From Corylus avellana (taxonomy: Eukaryota; Streptophyta; Magnoliopsida; Fagales; Betulaceae), in the NCBI RefSeq assembly GCF_901000735.1, contig NC_081549.1, forward strand, positions 7,431,416 to 7,495,415: DNA of 64,000 nucleotides, read 5' to 3'. A program made the position numbers and the translations under genes. Positions 1 to 10,492 of this stretch are shown here, one piece after another (position 1 is the first letter of the stretch; the number at the start of each line of letters is the position of its first letter). The notes beneath the pieces are model-generated. The model searched no databases, was not told the DNA's origin, and worked only from the letters and a program-made list of their open reading frames with translations.

Positions 1-45
1 TGTCAAGTTAAGTAAATCTATCTTCCACAAGTAACTGGATTTCAG

Positions 46-408
46 CCATGAAGGTGTAAATGAAGCAAAAATTGACAAGATTCCAACAATTATCAGAAAC
101 ATCTACCATCATCATTATGAATTATATGATAATGAAGAGGTATTATATCTACTTTTGTCATATTTGAGATAATGAAATAATTGTGATTATTGCAATTTTT
201 TCTCTTTGACAGTATATCCATGTTGAATCCGTCGAAAAATATCTTAATATGCTTTTTTCCGGCGATTTGTTCGAAAATATTGGATGCTATTGCTAGAAAT
301 TTTGATGATAGTTTTATGGATTTCCATGGTAAGTTTTTTATGACCCTAGACGATGCGACACGAGGCTTTCATTCCGAAAGCTACGATCCAAACACTCTTG
401 TTTGGTAA
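46..408 (+). pseudogene. Exon-like fragments of an unidentified gene (part 1)
   Basis: A good acceptor (ttcag, ends 45) opens an exon-like stretch to 139, followed by a GT donor. It reads openly with NIYHHHYELYDNEE at its end. A second acceptor at 211-212 opens a segment that continues in phase as YIHVESVEKYLNMLFSGDLF and then stops at about 294. From about 250 to 405 the next frame looks protein-like instead (ILDAIARNFDDSFMDF, then DATRGFHSESYDPNTLVW). The switch suggests a frameshift or a missed splice, so this may be the decayed end of a gene. I do not recognise the family. The gene would begin before the window. Confidence 0.35.
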
Positions 409-1091
409 TAAACTCCTCCATACTCCTTTGCTATTTTCTTTCAAATTTCAAGCTCAAAGTTACAAATTTTGTTAGTTATGATATTGTTGTTTTTTGTAGT
501 GGTGTTTGTCAATGTAGCACTTATGGGGGATGATTTTATAAAATCTCAGATGAAGCCTCAATGACAACAGGATGTTGAGGTGCTATTTTGCTGGATTTCA
601 AAATGGACCGGCAGAGCTGGCTATGGCGGAATAAATCTTGAGAGAAGAGTTCAAGGAGGAAGTCTTGATAGAAGAGTCCAAGTGTTTTCTCTTGAAACAA
701 CGTTTGTTTTGTGTTGTGCTTAAACGTTTGTTCCAACTTTTTTTTTTCTTGATATGATGTCGTTAGGCTTAAGAATAGTAAAACTTAATTTAGATGGTCA
801 ATTGTTGTAACAGATATCCTGTTAATATTTTTTTACAGCACTGAAGCTCAAGCAACACCTTTTTTTTTTTTTCCCTCTCCTTTTAATTCAGTCCCTTCAA
901 TGCAGCACCAAACATTCTCCAAGTCAATGTTTAAAGTCGACGAGTAATATTTTTGTTAATGGGGGACACGATATGAAATGAAGCCCCATTATCAGAGTTT
1001 TCATGAAATTGTTTTGTTTTCCCTTATTATTTTATGTTTGTTGTGAAACAACATTTTGTCAAAGTTTTTTTCTTTCTTCATATTATTTCAG
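409..1091. other. Non-coding gap between exon-like fragments
   Basis: AT-rich sequence with T and A homopolymers and no convincing exon. Around 640-695 a short imperfect repeat of AGAAGAGT occurs. Most likely intronic or decayed gene sequence. Confidence 0.4.
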
Positions 1092-1675
1092 AAACATATT
1101 GTTTTATCCCCATATAATCATGTGCAACCTACCAAATCACTCTTCCAGACAGCTTTTGAATCATGTAAGTTATGCAGGTACCGTTTTATGTGACTGACGA
1201 TGTAAGCAGGAGCATAAATATGCAGCCAAGTGACATGTCCGTAATGGTAAGTTGATGCTTACACCCCCCCATGTTTGCCAAATCCATTGCTGGTCAATTA
1301 ACTTATAAAGTGAAGAACATTGAACAGGTAGAAGGCGACATTAGTACAAGCATATTTCTGCAAAGGAAGGTGAACAAGCAGATAATGGTACGTGAGCCTG
1401 ATTCAGGACCGGCTCTTCCAAATACCATTTTGGATAATCTGGTTGTGAGCAAAGATGCTAAAATAAATGAGAGAGAATTTGGAAGTACAATGAATATCAA
1501 TGCGACACGTTGCCCAGGAGATGCTAAATATAGGAAAATTGTTTGTACTCCCAAAGAGAAGCAGCCGTATAGAAGGGATCAGGCATCAATCAGCATGGCG
1601 CAGAAATTACAGCGTAACCATGACAACAGGCACATTAAGGAAAAAAGGGGAAGCTCTACTTCTGTTTTTCCCAAG
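1092..1675 (+). CDS. Exon-like fragments of an unidentified gene (part 2)
   Basis: An acceptor (ttatttcag, ends 1091) starts an open segment reading KHIVLSPYNHVQPTKSLF. A second acceptor-like tgcag at about 1168 leads into VPFYVTDDVSRSINMQ and on to a GT donor at about 1249. A further open segment, 1271-1675, has 135 codons ending in PK before a consensus GTAAGC donor. It is hydrophilic and rich in K, R, S and N, with no membrane segment or motif that I can name. Its composition looks like the disordered tail of a nuclear protein, which is inference only. It may belong to the same gene as the fragments at 46-408. No 3' exon follows, because a retroelement begins near 1.84 kb. Product unknown. 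Confidence 0.35.
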
Positions 1676-1836
1676 GTAAGCTCCAATCTGGAATATTTGT
1701 ATCTTATATTACTTATCAAAAAAAAATATGTATCTTATATTGTACTTGGTTGCACCAACATCTGTGTCCTACTATGTGGATCTTAACTCATGGTTAATTT
1801 TGTGACCTATTGGGGAAAAATATGAGCTTAATCACC

Positions 1837-3181
1837 GAGGTGCCGCAAGGCGATGCAACCCTCCGTGTAATGCCCGTTGGCCTCATGGAACTCGCAATAC
1901 CGATTTGAGTTTTGATTCTACGGGGCCCCGAGAGGTCTTCGATACTCCGGATCCTTCTTGATCTCCATTAGGAGCTCGAAAATGTTGGCGTTGAGTGGAG
2001 TGAAGTTGTGATTACTAAAATTCTTCTTGAAATGCTTTGGGGCATCGAACCCTAGTAGATCTTCCTCTTCTTTTCTTCCAGCTTCGTAGGAGTCTTCTGG
2101 GCAAACCTCATTGCCTTCAAGGTCTCCTCTTCATTAATAAACTCCTCTACTTTGTCCAGTAGCTCTTGGAGGGTATTTGGTTGCCTTCTCGCGATCTTCC
2201 TCGCCACGGGCTCGTCGGGAGAGATTCCGTTGTAGACGGCGGAGAAGATTACACTATTTGTAGGATCTTCCACCTTCAGTTTCTCGGTGTTAAACCGAAT
2301 CATGAATTCCTTTAAACTCTCCCCTTCTCATTGGTGGAGTGTCAATAGGTACCCGGACGGTTTATTCCTTTCTCTGGAACCCAGGAAATGGGTGAGAAAA
2401 ATCTGAACTAGATCCTCGAAGGTAGCCACGGAATTAAGGGTTAAGCTTCAGAACCATTTCCTAGCATTTCCCGATAGTGTAGTTGGGAAGGGTCTGCATG
2501 CTATCTCGTTGGAAATGGCATGCAGCGTCAGATGCATCCGATAGTTTTTCAGATGCTCGGTTGGATCTCCGACTCCACTGCAGCTCAAAATTTGTGGTGT
2601 TTTGAACTTATGGGGGAGTGGATGGTTGATCACCTGTTTGGTGAAGGGTGTCTCCGTCCCAGCGAAGAGCTTGCTTACCACTGCAGTCTTGTACTTCTCT
2701 TTCTTCTCAATGACTTCTAGCTTGGTTTTAAGCTCTGCTAATGCTTTGTCTACCCCCCTTGCGGAGCCGTGATTGGTAGGGTTTCGCCGTTTTGCGGGAG
2801 TTTTCACCTTTGTGAGTATGGCTCTGTAGGAGAGGGCGACTCTCGCCTTTATGGCTGTGACCGTCAGAGTGAAGGTTCTGGTCATCAGAGTGATGATCGT
2901 GGTTTCTTAGCCCATCTAACTGTTCAGCTTGATTGACTTGGGATGGAGACGAAAATCGGAGCCGCAGCTCCTCATTCTGCTGGATCAAAAGTGCCATTTG
3001 TGCTTCAAGAGAAGCAGTGCGTTCCTTGTCGCTGGCATTCTGATGTGCCGGTGAGGGCCTCTGATTATCTTGCACCGGTGGTTCTTCGGTGCGAGCCTGG
3101 CTTCTTGACCTTGTATTCACCATTGCTGCGGATATTTGTTTTTGTAAGAACGAACAGTCGTTCCCATAAACGGTGCCAAAT
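1837..3181 (-). mobile_element. Ty3/gypsy gag remnant, 3'-truncated, minus strand
   Basis: Read on the minus strand from 3123, this is a plant gypsy gag: start MVNTRSRSQ, a Q/E-rich coiled stretch (EAQMALLIQQNEELRLRF), then the gag core with INHPLPHKFKTPQILSC, GVGDPTEHLKNYRMHL and a SGNARKWF-like end near 2448. The C-terminal part follows at 2303-2052 (SVIFSAVYNGISPDEPVA). A zinc-knuckle-like CEFHEANGHYTEGC lies at about 1870-1900, after an in-frame stop. The frame changes at least twice, so it is dead. The leader 3124-3181 reads TTTGGCACCG next to the LTR end, the usual plant gypsy primer-binding region. No protease, reverse transcriptase or integrase is present. Similarity stops near 1837, so the element is truncated or is a gag-only non-autonomous derivative. 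Confidence 0.8.
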
Positions 3182-3830
3182 TGTTGAAGCAGTTTCCGGC
3201 ACGGTGAATTTCAAGGGAATCCAAGTCTTCGAGCTACGCCACTCGTGGTCCGCCTTTCTGTTAGTCTTTTAGTAAATCTACAAAACCAAAGCACACGTTA
3301 AGAGGATACGCCGACTGTTAACCAACGGTTCCTCCTCCAATGCTTAAGTCAGTATGTGTATTAGCTTAGTATGCGAATTCGTGGTTCTTCATACCTTCGG
3401 AGTGAGGCATTTTATAGTTGAGCATGCGGAGGTGGTTATGATGGTCGGGAGGATGATCCAGGATTTAGGCGTAACGGCCGGAAGGGTTAATATTTGTGTT
3501 CCCTTTCTTTATCACCGGTAGGAGGCCATTACATACGTTGATCCGAGGATGGCCTGTACCTGCGAAGCGTCTTTAAGTGTAAGATCGTAACCGTCCCGGT
3601 GATCTTGCTAGGTGCGGGCTGGCTGAGCCTTGTAGATGTATCCGGTTGTTAAGTGCGGGAGGTTCACTGTGATAGGGGCCTAGGCTTTGGCTGTCCGAGT
3701 GCGTAGGGGACGACATCGTATTCATTGCTTTGTATTGGGCGCATTTGGTGAGCCCATTTGGATATACTGGGCTTTCTTGGGCTTGTGAGCCCTTGACTCG
3801 TGGGTTCGGGCGATGGGTTTATGTGTAACA
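3182..3830 (-). repeat. 5' LTR of the gag-only gypsy element
   Basis: The + strand runs from TGTTGAAGC to ATGTGTAACA, so on the minus strand the LTR begins TGTTACAC and ends TTCAACA, directly before the primer-binding region. Length is 649 bp. A minus-strand TATA-like CTATAAAATGCC sits at about 3408-3420. No second LTR copy lies left of the gag remnant, so a target-site duplication cannot be tested. Confidence 0.7.
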
Positions 3831-4204
3831 CTCTATTTCTTAATTCCTTCCACCTAGCAGCTACACACACCGCCACAACTTCCTCCTCCTTTTTTTTTAC
3901 GCCACAACTTGCCCTTTATTATTATTATTTTTTTTCTACAATGGCAATAACTTGCATTATAATATCATTTTAAGCTCACATTTAATAATTAAACATTATT
4001 CCGCAATTAAATATAAAATGCAAGAATTGATATAAAATAAAGTATGATAATGCTTATTTTAATAGAGAAAACATGCACATTTAAGCTACTATCACACTTC
4101 TCAACTAGCTTATTGCTAGTCTTTAGCAATTCAAGCAACATAAAACTAAATACAAGAACAAAGACTCAAGAAAATAAAGAAAAAAAACATTATATATATA
4201 TATA
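3831..4204. other. AT-rich spacer ending in a TA microsatellite
   Basis: No gene seen. The stretch is very AT-rich and ends in a (TA)n tract at about 4191-4204, into which the next element is inserted. Confidence 0.6.
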
Positions 4205-4921
4205 TGTTGATGCACAGTTTTTCGAGGTGTAACGTGGCACAATTTTCGGGTGATGTCGCGGAGTCCGAGGATGCGTCAGGCTACACAGAGCAAACAAGAG
4301 GATTAGAGTCCCTCGTAGTGTTCTGGCGGGGAAACCCGATGCCCAAGTCAGTAATCTAATAGAGTGTATAAGCAACATAAAAGCTCAAAAGTATGAGTTG
4401 CAAAAATTCCCTGGTGCTAAAAGGTGACTTGCATTTTATAGGCATGGAGTGGAGATTGATTTCCCATATGCCTCAGCTCCCTTATCCCTCAATATCTGTT
4501 GTGCAATTATTTGAGAAGGATAGGGTTAGTTAGCAACTCCATGATCTTAGTAGCCTAAAATCACGAGATAGGTGATATGGCCTTCGTTGGGCGTTAGATA
4601 AGGATGCCCGAGTAATCCTTGGTTAGACGTGTGCAGCGTAGGCGCTAATAGCTACTTTACATCCTGATGAGTGTAGATAACCTTTTGAATTTGAATCATA
4701 GCCCATCCAGCTTGTATAGGGATAGCTGATATGTTAACTGGTCCTTATTGTAGATAGCCTTGTTGTGACATGACCGATCTACCCTCGACACTTGACTATT
4801 TTGCCCCTGATGAGTGATCTCGGACAGGGCTAAGCTGTCCGAAGCCTTATCGGGTTTGTTGACTTGCTAAAATTGGGCTTAGGATCCGTTGGGCCTTATG
4901 AAGCTGATCCATGACCCAACA
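4205..4921 (-). mobile_element. Solo LTR (gypsy-type) inserted in a TA microsatellite
   Basis: The 717-bp block begins TGTTGATGCACAG and ends GACCCAACA, the TG...CA ends of an LTR. It is flanked on both sides by TATATATA, consistent with a 5-bp TATAT duplication, though the simple repeat makes the exact length ambiguous. It resembles the LTR at 3182-3830 in layout: an AAGTCAGT motif, then a minus-strand TATA-like CTATAAAATGCAAG near 4430. It has no primer-binding site or internal region. I infer LTR-LTR recombination. Confidence 0.7.
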
Positions 4922-4935
4922 TATATATATATATA

Positions 4936-5360
4936 GAGAGAGAGAAAATTACAGTTTACCCCCCTAAAGTTGATAGTGTTTTTCAATTCGAATACTAAAG
5001 TTTCAATTTTTACAATCCACCCCCCCAAAGTTCCAAATTTTTGCAATTTGACCAATTATATCTAAAGCTTCTCATATTGTCCCTAATTTTTATTTTTTTA
5101 TTTTTTATAAAAAATTAAAAAAAAAAAAAAAATTCGGGGTGGCCGTAGCCACCCATTTGGCCATCTGACCATTTTTGTAGCCCCAATTTTTTTTTTCTTC
5201 TTCATAAAAATAAAAATTATGGGCAATATGAGAATTTTGGGATAATATTTGCCGAATTAAAGAAATTGAAACTTTGTGGGAGTTGATTGCAAAAATTGAA
5301 ACTTTAGTGTTTGAATTGAAAAACATTGTCAACTTTGGGAGGGTAAATTGTAATTTTCCC
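4936..5360. mobile_element. Long-inverted-repeat (foldback/MITE-like) element
   Basis: The left arm (AAAATTACAGTTTACCCCCC, then GTTTTTCAATTCGAATACTA) matches the reverse complement of the right arm (AAAATTACAATTTACCCTCC, then GTTTTTCAATTCAAACACTA) for about 110 bp. The centre carries a small GC-rich hairpin, GGGGTGGCCGTAGCCACCC. The flanks are TA repeats, so the target duplication cannot be resolved. There are no coding regions. The GGGTGGC core also occurs in the EPSPS-carrying element at 11774-12921. Confidence 0.7.
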
Positions 5361-5729
5361 TATATATATATATATATATATATATACCTGATTTTCAAAA
5401 GCCGGAGAACGTGTGAGAGGCCGCCGAAGTTTGAGCTCGTGGTTGCCAGAGGGAGCAGCGGTGGTGATTGGTGGTGAGAGAGAGAGCCATTGAGAGAGAG
5501 AGAACGTGCAAAAGAGGACGGACGGTAGTGAGCTAGGTACATACGTAGTGAGAGAGACAACGCGGGTGAGAGAAATGCAGAGGGGAGGGCTATGTGAAGC
5601 ACGGTTGGCCGAAGTTGAAAAAAAAATGGCAGAGCTGGAGATGGAGGACTGGTAAGCAGCGCGGAGGAGAGAAAGAAAGAGAGGGAAGAAGGAAAAAAAA
5701 AAAAAAAGAGGGAAGAGTTGCGCCTTCCC
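5361..5729. other. TA tract and purine-rich sequence without a gene
   Basis: A (TA)n tract (about 5361-5386) is followed by GA-rich sequence with several AGAGAGAGA runs and an A-run near 5693-5707. Open frames on either strand are low-complexity by-products. No feature supported. Confidence 0.5.
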
Positions 5730-5763
5730 GAGGAGCTTCTTGACGTGTCAATATAGACACGTC

Positions 5764-6964
5764 TAGGGGTGTCAATGCGGGCGGTTTCTAACCGCTAACC
5801 GCCTAACCGTTATAACCGCCTAGCGGTTAGCAGTTATTGGGTTTACTAGCTGTAACCGCTAACCGCTAATCGCCTTTTTATATAATATATTTTTATAATT
5901 TTAATTATAAAAATATTTATACATATAACATAAGCACTTGATCATTAAATCACAATTTTTTTTAAAAAATAATTAAATCACAATTTGAGTATTAATATAT
6001 TATCACTATAAATTATATGATTATATCATATAATCACTTGATTATTAAATCATAATTTTTTTTAAAAAATAATTAAATCACAATTTGAGTATTAATATAT
6101 TGTCACTATAATTTATATGATCATATCACATGATCAATTGATCATTAAATCATTTGATTATATAATAACAAATTGTACATATATAATATGACATAATTCA
6201 TAAGTATACCAATTCATACTAATACAACAATTAAATATCTAGAAACTTATTTTCAATGTATGTTATATATGTTATAAGTCTATATAAGTCTACATATGCA
6301 TATGAATAATATAAATATATAATATCAATACTTAATCATATGATTCAATGACAATTCAAATACTTTATTCAAGACTTCAAGTGAATCATATTATTAATGT
6401 ACAATGATGATATGATTCGTATAATATCAAATTAAGTAATTGACATTTGATTAAATAATGACCAATTAATGTGTTACTTATAAACACAATTTAAGTATTA
6501 ATGTATTATCATTATATGTTGTGACAGTTGTTTGAATTCTGAACTTTTTTTTATATGTTGTGTTGAATTTTTTTTTTAATATGTTTTTTTTTTTTTAAAA
6601 AAAAAAAGTTAACGGGTTATGATTTAATATTTAAGAAAATTTTTTTAAAGTACAAGTAAATGTAAATTTTTGGTCAAATATTTTTGATTTTTCAATATGA
6701 GCTTTTTTTATAGCAATTGGGTCCAAGAAGACACTAAAAATAAAAAATGAGGGTAAGAAAAAAGCCCAAAAAGCCCAGAAAAGATGCCCAAAAATGCCCG
6801 AAATGCCCTAAAGAAAGCAAAAAAAAAAAAAACCAAATTTTGAAAAAAACGATTAGCGGGCGGTTATCTATTTCACTAACTGCTAACCGGCGGTTAACCG
6901 CTAACCGTTAACCGCTATGCGGTTAGTGAAATCTACTAACCGCTAAGGCGGTTACGGTTAGTGT
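5764..6964. mobile_element. hAT-like non-autonomous element with TAACCGC repeats
   Basis: It starts TAGGGGTGTCAATGCGGGCG, a hAT-type terminus, and both subterminal zones (5785-5875, 6850-6960) are packed with GCGGTTA/TAACCGC repeats. It is flanked by GACACGTC on the left and GGCACGTC on the right, a plausible 8-bp duplication with one mismatch. Removing the element rejoins a GACACGTCAAAAA motif of the surrounding CACTA-like element. The right tip lacks the expected CACCCCTA, so it has decayed or was mis-delimited. The AT-rich interior has a tandem repeat of about 102 bp (about 5935-6140). No coding capacity. Confidence 0.6.
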
Positions 6965-7204
6965 GGCACGTCAAAAAGCTCTAATTAAATTCAATTATTT
7001 AAATTTTTTATTATTATATTATTTAAATTAACATATATTTTATTAAGTATTTCAATTATTTAAATTATTTTATTATTAACATATATTTTAATTGCATAAT
7101 AGAGGAGTGTTACATATCCCAAATTTCTTTTCAAAATTTAGTTCTCAAATGATATACCATTTTATGACGTGTCCACATGTGACACGTCAAGAATTGCAAG
7201 ATAA

Positions 7205-10200
7205 AATGATATAAATTTTCATTTATATCATTTTCTTTCTCTTATATAACCCATTATACATATATACTATAATACTTAAAACTAATTAGAGAATAAATAA
7301 ATTAATATTCTAGATGTACAGATAATAAAATAAATTTTTTCGTGAGGGCTCAATAATCCACTCACCGAACATTGTATTTTGTGTTGGCTGAGTTCATGTG
7401 AGGTTTGCTGGTCTTGTAAAATAAATGTATTATGTATGTCCTATATATTTTTTAAAAAATTAATATGACTATCACATTAATATTACTAGAATGATTTATG
7501 TATGATAATATCATATCATATTAATGAAATGTTTGATTCATACGCATGTGATAATATTATTAATTGGCCGGTATACAATAGTATAATTATGATACTAGCT
7601 AATTGGCATGCATGTGATATATAAATATATATACCAATTAATTTATACTACTATGATAAAATTATTTTTTTCATACCAATTCAAATTTTAATTTTTTACT
7701 AACTAATTAATTTTAATTATAGTTAATTAACATTTTTGACGTGTCTAATAATGACACGTCAAAACTTTTTGACGTGTTTCATATGACACGTCAAAAACTT
7801 TTTGACGTGTCATATTGGACACGTCAAAAATACCAACTTAAATTTTTAAACTTTAAACTTTTAATTTATATCATTTATTTATTCTATTATATCATTTTTT
7901 TTCCTCTTATATAACACATTATCCATACAATATACTTAAAACTAATTAGAGAAAAAATAAATTAATATTGTAGATGTACAGACAATTAAATCTATTTTTT
8001 AATGAGCGCTCAATAATCCACTCACCGGCCACATATTTTGTGTTCACCGAGTTCATGTGAGGTTTGCGGGTCTTATAAAATAAATGTATTTTGTAGTGTC
8101 CCAGAATTTTCAAAGCTATTTAAATAGATTATTTTGATAATGATGTTATTTTAATATCCATTGTAGCTAAGGATTTTAATTCTTGGGAAATTTATGAGAG
8201 TGGTAATTAGAGAATGGTAATTGGTAAAATAATAGGATAGTAAATGGTAGGTATAAGGATGGTAGAATAAGAAGGTAGAATAGTATAGGTAGAATAGTAT
8301 AGGGTTGGTAGAATAGTATAGGGTTGGTGAAATAGTATAGGGTTGGTGAAATAGTAAAATGAGGGTATAATTGTAAATTGAAGGTAGAATAGTGTTTGAT
8401 TTTCTCCTATAAATAGAGCTCTTCTCCTTCACAATTTTCACCACTCATCTCCTCTCCCATCTCTTGCATATATTCTTCATTCTTCCGCTTTTTACTCGGT
8501 CTTTCTTCTTTCTAAGAGTGTTTACTCAGAACAGAGAGAGAAAGGGCGAGACCAAGCGCTACAAGAAAGAAAGAACACAAGAGATAGCGGACTTTAGAAA
8601 TTAGTTTCAAAAGATATACTAGTGGTGTTAGTCATATTGGAGCAACTAGATTCCTTCATACCACTTTTAGCTTCAGTCTAGAGGTAAGTAAATTCACTAC
8701 CCCTTCTAAAGTTACTTCATGTCATGCTATTTATTCATTCTTTAGTAAATTGTAAATGATTATTTTATTTACGTATTATGAAGTTATGTTGCATGCATGA
8801 AGGATTTCTAAAAGAATTATCTAGAAAGTTTCTATTTATTTAAACGCTTTCTAAGTACAACAAGTTTATATTTGAAAAGGTTTCCATTTTGAGAAAAGAA
8901 AGTTGAGAAATGATGATGATTATAAGAAAGAAAAAAGATGATAAACCCTCCTACATGTTGCCCTAAGATGCATCAAAAGAAGTACAAAGAAAAGTACAAG
9001 AGATGAGATAAATGTTTATGAAATGAGGGCACATGTATGGAGGAGAGTATTTTTGGCCCCAAGATAAGTAAGAATGAGAAGAGTTCGGTACCGATACTCG
9101 GATGGAGGCGAAACCACTGAAGGAGGCTATGCCAGAAGGTGGTATTCCATCAACAGACCGTTGAGTGCACCAAGAAAGAGTTAATTGACGGTCGGGCATG
9201 GCTGAGGCCACAGTTCAGTGCCATGGTCACAAGGACCCGCAACCCTCGTGCACAGGGGTAATAGTGTACATGGGCCCTATTATGAGAAAATGATACTATA
9301 TTTTCAACGATGATATGCTATGATGATTTACAAAGATTATTTATAATGATGCATTATGATGATGATTTATAAAGATGATTTACAACGATGATCTATTACT
9401 AGATGTAATAGTATGTATATGTTACGGGAGATGCAACCGTACATACAGATATTATTATGGCTAGAATTATATTTATTTGCGAAAACGATTTTCAAAACTG
9501 AGAACAAGGAGTAAAACTATTTATGGTTGTGGATTTTACTTGCTGGGCCCCCTTTGGGCTCATTCAGTTTTATTTCTTGTTTTCAGGTAGAAAGGATGCT
9601 GGAATAGGAGGCCGGAATGGGGTGGGAATAATTATTAATTTTCAAAGTCTTTTCATATAAGTTATTGTAATGATATGATATTCCGCAACTAAAGTTTAAT
9701 GTTTTCTAATTTCGCTTGTAATAAAATCTCTTGAATAATGTTTTATACATTTTTTGTATCCTTTAAAATCAAGTACTCTGATAGACCTTATAGATCTTTG
9801 CAAGAACTTTTGTTGTAAAAGAAGAAAAGTGGCAAACTCAGCCTTAACGGGCTGGGGATGTTACATATTTTGTATGTATTATATATTTTTTAAAAATTAT
9901 TATGGCTATCATATTAATATTACTAGACTGATTTATGCATGATAATATCATATTTAAATTAATATTAATGAAATGGTTGATTTATAGTCATGCATGTGAT
10001 AATTATATTAATTGGTATACAATAGTATGATTATGCATGCATATGATAATTAATATCATATATATGATATTAATTGGTATATATATATATATATATATAT
10101 ATGCCAATTAATTAATTGGCATGCATGTGATACGTACATATATACCAATTAATTTATACAAATATGATAAGATTAATTTTTCATGCCAATTAAAATTAAT

Positions 10201-10310
10201 TTACTACATTATTTTTTTAATACATATTTTTTATACCAATTAATTCCTAATTTTTAATTATAATTAATTGTAATTTTTGACATGTTAGTTAGACACGTCA
10301 AAAACTTTTG
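7205..10310 (+). repeat. Internal direct duplication within the CACTA-like element
   Basis: Unit A (about 7205-7790) and unit B (about 7860-10310, split by the 8096-9865 insertion) share the same order of landmarks: TCTTATATAAC, ACTTAAAACTAATTAGAGA, CTCAATAATCCACTCACCG, GTTCATGTGAGGTTTGC, then AATTGGTATACAATAGTA-like sequence and the GACGTGTC repeats. The two differ by many substitutions and small indels. The duplication is therefore older than the split between the two assembled copies of this locus. Confidence 0.7.
8096..9865 (+). mobile_element. 1.77-kb insertion present in only one copy; solo-LTR-like
   Basis: The block is flanked by the 9-bp direct repeat TATTTTGTA (8087-8095 and 9866-9874). 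The other assembled copy of the locus has a single TATTTTGTA at the equivalent site (about 20444-20452), so the empty site is known. The block starts GTGTCCCAGAATTTTC and ends GGGGATGTTACA. It has a TATA box (CCTATAAATAGAG, about 8408), a donor-like AGGTAAGT (about 8681), an acceptor-like TTGTTTTCAG (about 9586) and AATAAAAT (about 9720). This promoter-to-poly(A) order and the near TG...CA ends suggest a solo LTR. The 9-bp duplication instead fits a Mutator-like element. No open frame looks real. Confidence 0.65.
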
Positions 10311-10492
10311 ACGTGTCAAAAGAACACGTAAAATTTTTTTGACATGTCTAACTAACACGTCAAAAATTTTTGATGTATTAAAATCTAACACGTCAAAAAT
10401 GTTTTTTTTGACGTGTCTAGATAGACATGTCAAAATTTTTTGATGTGGCAAACTATTTGCCACGTCAAGAAAGGGCAATTTTTTTTGTAGTG

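Larger units (their letters stand above)
5730..10492. mobile_element. Non-autonomous CACTA (EnSpm)-like element, composite
   Basis: The right end, at 10492, reads CAATTTTTTTTGTAGTG, which on the other strand is CACTACAAAAAAAATTG, a typical plant CACTA terminus. The subterminal zone 10278-10470 carries many TTGACGTGTC/GACACGTCAA motifs in both orientations, as expected of CACTA subterminal repeats. The same motif occurs at 5731-5763, 6967-6975, 7165-7180 and 7736-7830. The left CACTA tip is not recognisable; near 5711 a similar TTGCGCCTTCC precedes the first GACGTGTC. No transposase is present. The element contains a nested hAT-like element (5764-6964), an internal tandem duplication and a 1.77-kb insertion. 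Confidence 0.6.

Noticed and set aside
5360..5775. Minus-strand frames rich in S, L and P
   Set aside because: Low-complexity by-products of GA-rich and TA-repeat sequence; no motif or conserved start.
8963..9211. 82-codon minus-strand open frame in the 1.77-kb insertion
   Set aside because: No family resemblance; the insertion looks like a non-coding LTR-type block.
10262..10480. Regularly recurring GACGTGTC motifs, at first sight like a repeat-spacer array
   Set aside because: Spacing is irregular, orientation alternates, and this is a plant nuclear locus ending in a CACTA terminus. It is a transposon subterminal array, not a CRISPR.
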